Assembly (NCBI GenBank): GCA_050485405.1
Contig: JBJHBI010000001.1
Coordinates: forward strand, 62,001-126,000
Direction: 5' to 3'
Length of the DNA stretch: 64,000 nucleotides
Source: Saliniramus sp050485405
GTDB taxonomy: Bacteria; Pseudomonadota; Alphaproteobacteria; Rhizobiales; Beijerinckiaceae
Position numbers and translations under genes: made by a program. Position 1 is the stretch's first letter. Each line of letters begins with the position of its first letter. Positions 37,035 to 45,846 of the stretch are shown in pieces. The notes under the pieces were generated by a model. The model saw only the letters and a list, made by a program, of their open reading frames with translations, searched no databases and had not been told where the DNA came from.

Positions 37035-38168
37035 TCAGGAGGGCTCCTCGTCATCTTCGACCCGGGTGCCGTCGGTACAGATCGCGCGCAGATCGGCCCA
37101 TTCCTTGGAAGTCAGAAGTGGCGGCGCCGAGCCCGATGGCGCCCCTCGCCGCAGCGCCGTGACCGCGCTCTCGCGCTCCTCTCCCATCGGATGCGTGGCG
37201 AAGAACCCGGGCTGGTCGTTGCCGATATCGAGCAGGAAACCGGCGAAAGGGTGGGTCGGGCGCCCCAGCGCATGCAGCGTCTGCGCGGCGAATCGATCGG
37301 CTGCGAGCTCCTGCCGACGTGAATATGTCGCCATCAGGCTCGTCTGCGCGAGCCCGGCGAGCACGCCTCCGCCGATGAAATCGCCGAAGAACAAACCCAT
37401 CAGGAACCCCGTCCCGCCGGCCTGGATGAGATTGCGCAGGCCGTCGCGATGGGCCACATGGCCGATCTCGTGGGCGATGATGCCGGCCAGCGCATCAGGG
37501 CCGTCGACATGCCTCAACAACCCCTCGAAGACATAGATCCGCCCGCCGGGCAGGGCGAGTGCGTTGACTTCGCTGCGCCTGACCACGGCTGCACGCGGCT
37601 CGACATGAAGGGTGTGCACCGCGCTCAGCCGTGCCGTCAGCCGGTCGAGCGCCGCCGCGCCCGGCCCGATCTCGCAGGTCACGAGGTCCAGATGATCGCG
37701 CAGCGCCCCGTCGACCGCGTCACCGAGTGCGATCTCCACGCGCGGTGGCACGAGCGGGGCGATCCGCTCCGCGAGGAGCGGGATCAGCAGAAGGGCGGTG
37801 AGGAGGATCGAAACCGTCGCCGCGATCAGCCAGAAGACGATACGACGCGTTTCCCGCGCCGTTCCCCGCTTCGCGGTGTCGGGGCCGATATGGCGCAACA
37901 CGGCTGCGCGGGCGGCGGGGTCATGCACCTGCAAGCGCGCCCGTCCGTCGCCGCAGGCGAGGATCAGGCGGTCATCGGGGCCGGGCAGGCGGTGGATCTC
38001 GCTTCGCGCCCAGAAGACCGGCGTGCCGTCGCAAGCGGCAAAACCGATCCCCTGAGGCGTCAGCCGCAGCATCACTGCCTGCCGCTCGGCGCGCTGGCCG
38101 TCGAAATAATCGGCCCGCAGAGCGTCCGTAGCCGGCGATTGCGGCTCAGGGCCCGATGGCGAAGGCAT
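37035..38168 (-). CDS. M48-family membrane metallopeptidase
   Basis: A 377-residue zinc peptidase. Residues 1-105 are a soluble N-terminal region, 109-132 a transmembrane segment, and the catalytic part carries HEIGH at 233-237 with the third zinc ligand Glu in RRQELAADRFA at about 287. Around 250-275 a second Gly-rich hydrophobic stretch may reach the membrane. Most M48 proteins of this shape are envelope quality-control proteases (HtpX or BepA-like). It starts inside the end of the upstream YjgN-like membrane gene (23-base overlap), so the two are coupled. Confidence 0.87.
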   Translation of the reverse strand: MPSPSGPEPQSPATDALRADYFDGQRAERQAVMLRLTPQGIGFAACDGTPVFWARSEIHRLPGPDDRLILACGDGRARLQVHDPAARAAVLRHIGPDTAKRGTARETRRIVFWLIAATVSILLTALLLIPLLAERIAPLVPPRVEIALGDAVDGALRDHLDLVTCEIGPGAAALDRLTARLSAVHTLHVEPRAAVVRRSEVNALALPGGRIYVFEGLLRHVDGPDALAGIIAHEIGHVAHRDGLRNLIQAGGTGFLMGLFFGDFIGGGVLAGLAQTSLMATYSRRQELAADRFAAQTLHALGRPTHPFAGFLLDIGNDQPGFFATHPMGEERESAVTALRRGAPSGSAPPLLTSKEWADLRAICTDGTRVEDDEEPS

Positions 38169-39567
38169 CGGCGAGCCCCTCTCCGGCCCCTGCGGATGTC
38201 GGTTCGCTGTAGCGCAGGCGGTCGATCAGGGCCTGCGGTTGCGTCACGGCGAGCGTGCTCGTCACCGCGACCCAGACCGCGCGCTCGACGAAATACCGCC
38301 GCATGGCGCCGATCAGGGTCAGGACCAGGAGAATGCCGACCATGGTGAGAAACGCGGAAAACGTGCTCGGATTCTCCTCGGTCCCGAACAAGGCGCGGGT
38401 CTGCTCGGGAAAATTCTGCGTCAGGAATAGGCCGATGACTCCGAGCAGTGCCATGATGAGAATGAGCAGGAACACCACGCCCGTGCCGAAGCGCAGATAG
38501 CAGCCGACGACCTGCCGTGCCCGCAGCGCGGAGACGAAACGCGTCGTGCCGAAAGCCAGGTGATTGAGCCGCCAGCGATGCCAGATCGCGACGTAGACCG
38601 CATAGAAGGTGAATCCGACCACCACCGCCGCGATGATCGCAAGTCCCGTTCCCGTCATGTCTCCGCCGATTTCCCGCAATTCGGGACCGGCGGCGACGAT
38701 CAGGGATGCCAGAAGGGGTACGCTCAGTGCGGCGATCGCCAGCCAGACCAGGGCGGCGATCGACCAGCCGAGATAGACCCGCCATGCCAGGCTCCAGCCC
38801 GTGCCGGTAAACTGCGCCTTCTGGTCCCCGATCCGGCATCCGCCGATCAGATAACGGTCGAGGGAAGCGCGACGAAACGGGATGGCGAGGCCGAGACTGA
38901 GGATGGCGACACAATCCCAGCCGATGCGACGCGTGAAATAGCCGCCGAACTCGGCATCGAGCGAACCGGCAATGCCGCGATAGCGGCTGCGCGTGATGCG
39001 ATAGGCGAAGGTGCGGAACTGGGCGAATTGCTGCAGGGCCATCAATCCGAAGAATGTCGGCCCCATCAAGGCGGCAGAGCCGCCGAAGGAGGTCAGCCCC
39101 AGGAGCGTCAGGAGCAGATTGATCGGGATCAGCACGGCCATGCCGATCAGGAAGCCGCGCAAGAGCTCGCCCCCGGTTCCGGCATATTCGAGCGGTTCGC
39201 CGGCAATCACGGTGTTGCCCCACAGGTGGCGCCGGATGTCGGTGATCAGCCAGAAGCGATACAGACCGAGGGTCGGCAGCGTCATGAGGCTGCCGCGCGC
39301 GAGCAGGCGGGCAAAGGCCGGCCGGGACCCGGTGAAAGTGATGGCGTCGCGTCCGTGCCCGGCAGTCGCCACCTCGTTCTCATCGTGGCTGGCGCGGGCC
39401 GGCGGCGTTTCGACAAGGATCGGAACGAGTACGGGTTGCGCGGGCGATGCAGCGGGCTCGGGATCGGCGTGGCTCACCGGTTCACTGGCGCGTTGACCAG
39501 GCGGGGCGATCACCGCACGGATGCGGGCATGCGGAACGGACGAAACGGAAGCGCGCGCGGAAGCCAT
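38146..39567 (-). CDS. YjgN-like multi-spanning membrane protein (DUF898)
   Basis: A 473-residue integral membrane protein. After a 90-residue soluble N-terminus it has FTGSRPAFARLLARGSLMTLPTLGLYRFWLITDIRRHLW, here cited in part as the DUF898/YjgN signature, with several hydrophobic helices (AVLIPINLLLTLLG, IAALVWLAIAALSVPLLASLIVA, LAIIAAVVVGFTFYAVYVAI, VFLLILIMALLGVIGLFL, FLTMVGILLVLTLIGA). The motif FRTFAYRITRSRYRGI recurs in the middle, a family feature. Function is unknown; coupling to an M48 peptidase is a recurrent neighbourhood and suggests a joint membrane role. Confidence 0.85.
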   Translation of the reverse strand: MASARASVSSVPHARIRAVIAPPGQRASEPVSHADPEPAASPAQPVLVPILVETPPARASHDENEVATAGHGRDAITFTGSRPAFARLLARGSLMTLPTLGLYRFWLITDIRRHLWGNTVIAGEPLEYAGTGGELLRGFLIGMAVLIPINLLLTLLGLTSFGGSAALMGPTFFGLMALQQFAQFRTFAYRITRSRYRGIAGSLDAEFGGYFTRRIGWDCVAILSLGLAIPFRRASLDRYLIGGCRIGDQKAQFTGTGWSLAWRVYLGWSIAALVWLAIAALSVPLLASLIVAAGPELREIGGDMTGTGLAIIAAVVVGFTFYAVYVAIWHRWRLNHLAFGTTRFVSALRARQVVGCYLRFGTGVVFLLILIMALLGVIGLFLTQNFPEQTRALFGTEENPSTFSAFLTMVGILLVLTLIGAMRRYFVERAVWVAVTSTLAVTQPQALIDRLRYSEPTSAGAGEGLADAFAIGP

Positions 39568-39718
39568 CGATTCTCACTGAGACAATGCGTAAAATTATCT
39601 TGTGTTGCATCAGCTATATGACGCGTATCAGGAATCGCAATCGCGCAGCTTCATCATGGTAAAGGAAGGTCGTATCGGCGACGGGCGGGTCGGCGGCCCG
39701 TCGCCGTATCGCGTAGCG

Positions 39719-40408
39719 TCACGCGGCGAGGCCGCCATCGACGATCAGCGTCTGGCCGGTCACGTAGGAGGCTTTCGGCGAGACGAGATAAGCCACCGCA
39801 TCGGCGATCTCGGATGCGGCGGCGTAGCGGCCCATCGGAATGCGTGCGAGGCGGGCATCGGTGGGCTCGCGGGTGTCGACGAAGCCCGGTGCGACGGCGT
39901 TGATGCGGATGCCGTCCGCCGCCAGCGGCTTGGCCGCGAGGCGGATATAGCCGTCGAGCGCCGCGCGCTGGGCCACGGAGGGGGCGAAATCCTGATCCGT
40001 CTGGGCAATGGCGAAGCTCGACAGGGCGCAGATCGCCCCCTTGCTCTCGGCCAGCGCGGCGCGGGCATAGCGCACGAGGCGCACTGTGGGCAGCATCATC
40101 ATGTCGAGGGCGCCGTGCCAGTCCTCGTCGGTGAGATCGAGCACCGGCTTCTTGGCCGCATGGCCTGAATTGGGGATGATCGCATCGATCCGCCCGCTCT
40201 TCGCGAGCGCAGCCTCGACGAAACCGGCGAGATCTTCCGCCTTGCTGACGTCGCCCCTGAAGGCGAAGCCACCGATCTCGTCGGCGAGCGCCTCGGCCTT
40301 CTCGGAGCGTGCCATCACGCCCACGAGATAGCCCTCGTTTGCCAGTGCGCGCGCGACCGCGCCACCGATACCCCCGCTCGCAGCCGTGACCAGAGCCGTC
40401 TTCTGCAT
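39719..40408 (-). CDS. SDR-family protein lacking the catalytic Tyr and Lys
   Basis: A 229-residue short-chain dehydrogenase fold. The cofactor motif TAASGGIG (8-15) and an NNAG-like NSGHA (80-84) are present, and the C-terminal TGQTLIVDGG is intact. However, where the catalytic Y-x-x-x-K should stand, the sequence reads S-V-A-Q-R (144-148), so Tyr is Ser and Lys is Arg. It may bind a nucleotide without normal dehydrogenase chemistry, or use another residue; Tyr154 and Lys160 are nearby but out of register. Stands alone, 98 bases downstream of the NDUFA9-like gene. Confidence 0.8.
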   Translation of the reverse strand: MQKTALVTAASGGIGGAVARALANEGYLVGVMARSEKAEALADEIGGFAFRGDVSKAEDLAGFVEAALAKSGRIDAIIPNSGHAAKKPVLDLTDEDWHGALDMMMLPTVRLVRYARAALAESKGAICALSSFAIAQTDQDFAPSVAQRAALDGYIRLAAKPLAADGIRINAVAPGFVDTREPTDARLARIPMGRYAAASEIADAVAYLVSPKASYVTGQTLIVDGGLAA

Positions 40409-40505
40409 GGAAATGCCTCCCGTTCGTTGCTGCGCGCGCAGCCGTTTCCCGACGGCAGGTGACGCCGTCCCATGCGGCGAAATCTATGCGCCCCGTTCGG
40501 CGCGA

Positions 40506-41522
40506 TCACGCGGCGGTTTTGCGCTTCTCGTATTGTCCGTGCTTGCGGAAGCGCTTGAGATAGCCCGGAACGATCGCTTCGAGCGAGGTCGGCGTGATGC
40601 CGAAAGCGGCGAAGGTCCGGCCATCCGCCTCGGCCTCGTCGGAGACGACGTTGTCGCGCGCGAGCATCAGGAGCTGATCGCGGGTGAGCACGATTTCGGA
40701 CGGCATCAGGCCGAAGGTGAACCTGTCGAGGGTTTCGGTGATCGTCGCCTGGAGCCGGGCCAGCGCCGGGGGCATCTCTGTGACGAGGCGCTTGCGCTCG
40801 GTCACGGTGAGCACATAGGCGAGCAATTCGCGGAAGCTGTAGACACCCGGCCCGCCGAGCTCGTAGATCCGGCCGCCTTCGACCGCGCCATCCACGGCCT
40901 GCGCGATCGCCTCGGCGACATCGGCGGCATAGACCGGCTGGAAGCGCGTCTCGGCGCTCGCAATCGGCAGGACGGGGAAGACCCGCGCGAGGGTGGCGAA
41001 CCGGTTGAAGAAGGAATCGCCCGGCCCGAATATGATCGAGGGACGCAGGATCACGGCCTGCGGCGCGACCGCCATCACCCGGGCCTCGCCCTCGGCCTTG
41101 GTGCGTCCGTAATGGGCGGGGCTGTCCGCGTCGGCACCGATCGCGGAGACATGCACCATGCGCGCGCCGTTCTCGCTCGCGGCCCGCGCCACGGTCTCGG
41201 CGCCGACGGTCTGGAGCGCCTCGAAGGTCTGGCGACCGCCTTCCTGGAGGATGCCGACGAGATTGATCACGGCATCGGCGCCCTGAGCCGCCGCGCGCAC
41301 CGATTCCGGATAGCGCAGATTGGCCTGGACCCCGTGGATTTGCCCGACGGCGCCCAGCGGCTGGAGATGCTGCGCAAGATCGGGCCGCCGAACGGCGACG
41401 CGAACGCGGTAGCCGCGCCGCGCCAGCGTCTGCACGACGAAGCGACCGAGAAAGCCCGATCCACCGAATACGGTGACGAGTTTCCCGTTGGCCGGGCGCG
41501 GCTGCTGATTGGAGGCGCTCAT
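40506..41522 (-). CDS. NDUFA9-like NAD(P)-binding protein (atypical SDR)
   Basis: A 338-residue atypical SDR of the complex I NDUFA9 family, proteins that bind NADPH and in mitochondria stabilise the deep part of complex I; the bacterial role is unclear. The Rossmann motif VTVFGGSGFLGRFVVQ, NLVGILQEGG, VHVSAIGADADSPAHYGRTKAEGE and LRPSIIFGPGDSFFNRFA are all visible. I start at ATG 41522, the third of three consecutive ATG codons, since AGGGG precedes it by six bases; the frame goes on to 41621. It follows the SDR at 41621-42388 by 98 bases on the same strand. Confidence 0.85.
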   Translation of the reverse strand: MSASNQQPRPANGKLVTVFGGSGFLGRFVVQTLARRGYRVRVAVRRPDLAQHLQPLGAVGQIHGVQANLRYPESVRAAAQGADAVINLVGILQEGGRQTFEALQTVGAETVARAASENGARMVHVSAIGADADSPAHYGRTKAEGEARVMAVAPQAVILRPSIIFGPGDSFFNRFATLARVFPVLPIASAETRFQPVYAADVAEAIAQAVDGAVEGGRIYELGGPGVYSFRELLAYVLTVTERKRLVTEMPPALARLQATITETLDRFTFGLMPSEIVLTRDQLLMLARDNVVSDEAEADGRTFAAFGITPTSLEAIVPGYLKRFRKHGQYEKRKTAA

Positions 41523-41620
41523 CATCATCCCCTGAAACTGGGTGTCCGAGTAAAAAACTGGCTCGCCCGGTTCAATAGTCAAATCCGGCCCGCCTGTGAA
41601 GCGCCGTTTGCACCGCATCA

Positions 41621-42388
41621 TCAGCGCGACAGCATGAGGCCTCCGTCGACGGTCACCGTCTGGCCCGTCACCATGGCGGCGCCGGCCAGCAGATAGACCA
41701 TCACTTCCGCGATATCCTCAGGCATGCAGCGCCGTTCGAGAAGCGCCTTTTCGGCGCTGGCGCGGCGTTTCTCGGGTGTCCATTCCACCATCCAGGGCGA
41801 ATCCACCGCGCCCGGTGCCACCGCATTGACGCGGACCTGCGGCGCGAGCCCGCGCGCGAGGTTCTTCGTCAGGCTGATCACACCCGCCTTGGTCGCGCCA
41901 TAGGCAAGCGAAGAGCCCGGGCTGTCGAGGCCGGCGATCGAAGCGACATTGACCACCGCGCCGTTGCGTGCCCGCAAGGCTTGCGCCGCCGCCCGCGTGC
42001 AGCGAAACAGCCCGCGCAGATTGACCTGCAATACCGTCTCCCAGAGCTCTTCGCTCAAGGCGTCGAGTTCGCCGGGGGCGATCTGGCGCGTCGTGCCCGG
42101 CGTGCCGGCATTGTTGACGAGCCAATCGAGCCCGCCCAGGGCCGCCACGGCTTCGCGCACCATGCGCGGTCCGTCATCGGCATCGCCGACATTGCCCGGC
42201 GCGGCGATCACGTCGTAGCCGAGCCCGCGCAGCCGCGCGACTTCATCGGGGCCGCGCGGATCGCCTTCCAGATGGTTGATCGCCACGCGCGCACCCGATG
42301 CGGCGAGCAGCGTCACCGTGGCGAGGCCGATCCCGGAGGCGCCACCGGTCACGAGCGCCGTGCGCCCCGTCAGATCATAGCGGATCAT
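41621..42388 (-). CDS. SDR-family oxidoreductase (FabG-like)
   Basis: A 255-residue classical SDR with all catalytic elements: VTGGASGIGLATV, LVNNAGTPG, VVNVASIAG and YGATKAGVISLTKNLA, then VAPGAVDSPWM and TGQTVTVDGG. The ATG overlaps the stop of the upstream 3-hydroxyacyl-CoA dehydrogenase-like gene by ATGA, so the two enzymes are made together and probably act on related hydroxy-acid or acyl-CoA substrates. The substrate cannot be named. Confidence 0.87.
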   Translation of the reverse strand: MIRYDLTGRTALVTGGASGIGLATVTLLAASGARVAINHLEGDPRGPDEVARLRGLGYDVIAAPGNVGDADDGPRMVREAVAALGGLDWLVNNAGTPGTTRQIAPGELDALSEELWETVLQVNLRGLFRCTRAAAQALRARNGAVVNVASIAGLDSPGSSLAYGATKAGVISLTKNLARGLAPQVRVNAVAPGAVDSPWMVEWTPEKRRASAEKALLERRCMPEDIAEVMVYLLAGAAMVTGQTVTVDGGLMLSR

Positions 42389-43392
42389 GGCGTGTTTCCT
42401 CCCGTTTCGCCTTGCTGCTCACCGAGCAGCTTCAGGAGCGCGATCAGCCGCGCGTCGCGTTCGGCTTCGAGATCCGCCATCGTGCGTCCCGCCATCAGCG
42501 CGTCGACGCCTTCGATCAGGGCGCTCTTGAGGGCATCGTCGAAGACGGGCGTGCGCTGCATCGTCGCCCACCAGGCCTCGAAGGCGGGGCCGAACTGCTC
42601 CACCGAGGCGCGGATGCCGCCGCGCCCGCCGGTCATGTTGAAGATCATGTTGGGGCCATAGAGCGCGTAGCGCAGGCCCGGCCCCTTGGCGATCGCGGCG
42701 TCGATATCCGCGGCATCGGCGAGGCCGTCCTGGAGGCAGTTGAACGCCTCGCGCCAGACCGCCACCTGGAGCCGGTTGGCGAGATGGCCGGGCACCTCTT
42801 TCTTGAGCATGATCGGATGCTTGCCGATATGCGCGTAGAAGGCGTGCGCCCATTGCGCGGCTTCCGGATCGGTGGCTTTCGAGGCGACGACCTCGACCAG
42901 CGGGATCAAATGCGGCGGGTTGAAGGGATGGCCGACGACGAAGCGCGCCGCGCTCGCGATCCCCGCCACGAGATCGGTGAGGATCAGCCCCGATGTCGAG
43001 GTGGCGAGGATGCTGCGTTCGGGCAGCGCGGTATCGATGCGTCTGTAGAGCGCCTGCTTGATCTCGAGGCGTTCCGTGGCATTTTCCTGCACGAAATCCG
43101 CCTGAGCGACCGCCTCCTCCGGCGTGTCGACGCAGGTGAGGCGGCCTGCGGGTTCGCGCGCGGCGCCGATCTGCGCGACCTGCGGCATGGCATGCGCGGT
43201 AAAGGCTTCGAGCCGTTCGCGCCATCCCTCGGCGGGGTCCCAGGCGACGACATCGTAGCCGCGGGCGAGAAACCACGAAGCCCAGCTCGCCCCGATCGTG
43301 CCGGTTCCCAGAACCGCGATGCGGCGCACTTCCTCGACGGGGACGTATCCGCCCATCTCTGCCTCCCAGATATGGTCGTTCTTCTTCGGCAT
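42385..43392 (-). CDS. 3-hydroxyacyl-CoA/carnitine dehydrogenase family protein
   Basis: A 335-residue NAD-dependent dehydrogenase. The N-terminal Rossmann motif is IAVLGTGTIGASWA, followed by VQENATERLEIKQALYR, the catalytic-region TSTSGL and GHPFNPPHLIPLVEVV, all typical of 3-hydroxyacyl-CoA dehydrogenases; the TSTSGL form and the single C-terminal domain also fit L-carnitine 3-dehydrogenases. So carnitine or a short 3-hydroxyacyl-CoA is likely, not decided. Two consecutive ATG codons (43395, 43392) are possible starts. It is coupled to the downstream SDR by a 4-base overlap. Confidence 0.82.
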   Translation of the reverse strand: MPKKNDHIWEAEMGGYVPVEEVRRIAVLGTGTIGASWASWFLARGYDVVAWDPAEGWRERLEAFTAHAMPQVAQIGAAREPAGRLTCVDTPEEAVAQADFVQENATERLEIKQALYRRIDTALPERSILATSTSGLILTDLVAGIASAARFVVGHPFNPPHLIPLVEVVASKATDPEAAQWAHAFYAHIGKHPIMLKKEVPGHLANRLQVAVWREAFNCLQDGLADAADIDAAIAKGPGLRYALYGPNMIFNMTGGRGGIRASVEQFGPAFEAWWATMQRTPVFDDALKSALIEGVDALMAGRTMADLEAERDARLIALLKLLGEQQGETGGNTP

Positions 43393-43548
43393 CATAGGAG
43401 CACCGGAAACCGCCTCACGGCCAGCGATGAAGCCGTGACGAAGGACGCTTTCCGGTCAGGCGCGATGCCCGCACCATTCGTCGATGCCGGAGCGTCGGGC
43501 GCGCGCGTGCGTCTCGTCTCGCAAAATGGTCCCAATACCAAGATTACG

Positions 43549-43576
43549 TTGACAGAACAGGCTTGCGTCATACAAT
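43549..43576 (+). promoter_or_regulatory. Strong sigma-70 promoter for argD-argF-hslO
   Basis: TTGACA (43549-43554), 16 bases, TACAAT (43571-43576): the best consensus promoter in the window. Transcription would start near 43582-43584, giving a leader of about 70 bases before the argD GTG. Confidence 0.75.
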
Positions 43577-43581
43577 TCAAT

Positions 43582-43611
43582 CGCCGCCCTTTCCGGGCGG
43601 CGCTTTGTTTT
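43582..43611 (+). terminator. Terminator-like hairpin at the start of the argD leader
   Basis: CGCCGCCC (43582-43589) pairs with GGGCGGCG (43595-43602) around TTTCC, followed by CTTTGTTTT. It has intrinsic-terminator form but begins where the argD transcript should start, only 6 bases after the -10 box. It may be a 5' stabilising hairpin, an attenuator, or a terminator of an upstream transcript. Confidence 0.6.
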
Positions 43612-43654
43612 GCGATCCGCGTGATGCGGCGCATCAGCCAGAAGGAACAGTTCA

Positions 43655-44863
43655 GTGAATTCGCCCCTCGTCCCGAATTACGCCCGCGTGCCGCTCGCCT
43701 TCGAAAGAGGCGAAGGATCCTGGCTCGTGACGCGACGCGGGGAGCGATATCTCGACTTCGGTTCCGGCATCGCCGTCAACAATCTGGGCCACGCCCATCC
43801 GCAACTCGTCGAAGCGCTGAAGGCGCAGGCCGAGAAGCTTTGGCACGTCTCGAACATCTTCGAGATCCCGGAAGGCGAACGTCTCGCGCAGCGGCTCGTC
43901 GATGCGAGCTTCGCCGACCAGGTGATGTTCTGCAATTCCGGCGCGGAGGCCAATGAAGGCGCCATCAAGATGGCCCGGCGCTACCATTATCTGAAGGGCC
44001 GCCCCGAGCGCTTCCGCATTCTCACCTTCGAGAACGCCTTCCACGGGCGCACCATCGCAACCATCGCCGCCGGCGGCCAGGCCAAGTATCTGGAAGGTTT
44101 CGGCCCGAAGGCCGAGGGCTTCGACCAGGTGCCCTTCGGTGATCACGAGGCGATGCGCGCTGCCGTCACGCCGGAGACCGCCGCGATCCTGATCGAGCCG
44201 ATCCAGGGCGAGGGTGGTGTGCGCGAAGTCCCGCATGTATGCCTGCGGGGCCTGCGCGAATTATGCGACGCGACCGGTACGTTGCTGATCTACGACGAGG
44301 TCCAGACGGCTTTCGGGCGCACCGGCAAGATGTTCGGCTATGAATGGTCGGGCGTCGCGCCCGACATCATGTCCGTCGCCAAAGCGCTCGGCGGTGGATT
44401 TCCCGTCGGTGCGGTGATGGCCACCGCCGATGCCGCGACCGGCCTGACGGCGGGCAGCCACGGCACCACCTTCGGCGGTAATCCGCTCGCCATGGCGGTG
44501 GGCAACGCGGTCATGGACGTGATGCAGGAGCCGGGCTTCCTCGAACAGGTCAACCGCTCCGGCCTGATCCTGCGTCAGCGCCTCGCGGAACTGCGCGACC
44601 GCTTCCCCGAGATCATCGGCGAGATCCGCGGTGCGGCCCTGATGACGGGTCTGCGACTCAACGTGCCGAATGCGGATTTCGTCGCTGCGACGCGGGAGCA
44701 GAATCTTCTGTGCATCCCCGCAGGAGACAATGTGGTGCGGCTCTATCCGCCGCTGACGATCAGCGAAGCCGATCTCCAGGAGGGCGTGCGGCGCATCGAG
44801 GCCGCCTGCGTGGCATTGCAGAATACCGTGCAGGCAACGGCGAAAGCGGGAGCTTCGGCATGA
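43655..44863 (+). CDS. argD: Acetylornithine aminotransferase
   Basis: A PLP enzyme converting N-acetylglutamate semialdehyde to N-acetylornithine in arginine synthesis (and often N-succinyl-diaminopimelate in lysine synthesis). The 402-residue protein has the class III pattern: FGSGIAVNNLGHAHP, FCNSGAEANEGAIKMAR, AFHGRTIATI, EPIQGEGGV, LIYDEVQTAFGRTG and the Schiff-base Lys in SVAKALGGGFPVGAV, then HGTTFGGNPLA. Start is GTG 43655 with AAGGA eight bases upstream. Its stop overlaps the argF start (ATGA). Confidence 0.96.
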   Translation: MNSPLVPNYARVPLAFERGEGSWLVTRRGERYLDFGSGIAVNNLGHAHPQLVEALKAQAEKLWHVSNIFEIPEGERLAQRLVDASFADQVMFCNSGAEANEGAIKMARRYHYLKGRPERFRILTFENAFHGRTIATIAAGGQAKYLEGFGPKAEGFDQVPFGDHEAMRAAVTPETAAILIEPIQGEGGVREVPHVCLRGLRELCDATGTLLIYDEVQTAFGRTGKMFGYEWSGVAPDIMSVAKALGGGFPVGAVMATADAATGLTAGSHGTTFGGNPLAMAVGNAVMDVMQEPGFLEQVNRSGLILRQRLAELRDRFPEIIGEIRGAALMTGLRLNVPNADFVAATREQNLLCIPAGDNVVRLYPPLTISEADLQEGVRRIEAACVALQNTVQATAKAGASA

Positions 44864-45846
44864 ACGACACCATGATCCCCAGCGAAGCCATGATCCCGCC
44901 CCGGGCGAAGCCGCGTCACTTCACCGATCTCGCCGTCATGGATACGGCCGAGCTGCGCCGCATCCTCGCGCTCGGCTCCACCATCAAGGGCAAGCGCCGC
45001 AAGGGCGTCCCCTCGGCGGTGAAGCCGCTCGCGGGCAAGACGCTCGCCATGGTCTTCGACAAGCCCTCGACGCGCACGCGCGTCTCCTTCGATGTCGGCA
45101 TGCGCGAGCTCGGCGGCGAGACGCTGATGCTCACCGGTACCGAGATGCAGCTCGGGCGCGGCGAGACCATCGCCGACACCGCCCGCGTGCTCTCGCGTTA
45201 CGTCGATGCGATCATGATCCGCATCCTCGAACAGGAAGCGATGCAGGAGCTCGCCGACAATGCCGAGGTTCCGGTGATCAACGGCCTCACCAAGGAGACC
45301 CATCCCTGCCAGATCATGGCGGATGTGATGACCTTCGAGGAGCATCGCGGCTCGATCGCCGGCGCCACCGTGGCCTGGACGGGAGATTCGAACAACGTGC
45401 TCGCCTCCTGGATCCACGCGGCGGCACGCTTCGACTTCACCATCAACGTCGCGACTCCGGCCGAGCTCGCTCCGCCGGAGGAGATCATCGCCTGGGCGCG
45501 CGCGAACGGAGCGCGCCTCAATCTGACGACCGACCCCCGTGAGGCGGTGGCGGGCGTGCAGGCGGTCGTCACCGATTGCTGGGTCTCCATGGGAGACGAA
45601 GACGAAGGCCGGCGCCACAATCTGCTCAAGCCCTATCAGGTGAACGACGATCTGATGGGCCTCGCCGACAAGGGCGCGCTGTTCATGCATTGCCTGCCCG
45701 CCCATCGCGGCGAGGAGGTGACCGATGCCGTGATCGACGGCCCGCATTCCGTCGTCTTCGACGAGGCGGAGAACCGCCTGCATGCGCAGAAGGGCGTGCT
45801 CGCCTGGTGCTTCGGCCTCGAAGCCGATCTCTGGGAGGGGTCATGA
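44860..45846 (+). CDS. argF: Ornithine carbamoyltransferase
   Basis: It makes citrulline from ornithine and carbamoyl phosphate. The 328-residue protein has FDKPSTRTRVSFDVGM (carbamoyl-phosphate binding STRTR), HPCQIMAD, WTGDSNNVLASW, and the ornithine-binding end MHCLPAHRGEEV. ATG 44860 overlaps the argD stop, and its own stop overlaps the hslO start, giving an uninterrupted coupled operon argD-argF-hslO, the usual order in Rhizobiales. Confidence 0.97.
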   Translation: MNDTMIPSEAMIPPRAKPRHFTDLAVMDTAELRRILALGSTIKGKRRKGVPSAVKPLAGKTLAMVFDKPSTRTRVSFDVGMRELGGETLMLTGTEMQLGRGETIADTARVLSRYVDAIMIRILEQEAMQELADNAEVPVINGLTKETHPCQIMADVMTFEEHRGSIAGATVAWTGDSNNVLASWIHAAARFDFTINVATPAELAPPEEIIAWARANGARLNLTTDPREAVAGVQAVVTDCWVSMGDEDEGRRHNLLKPYQVNDDLMGLADKGALFMHCLPAHRGEEVTDAVIDGPHSVVFDEAENRLHAQKGVLAWCFGLEADLWEGS

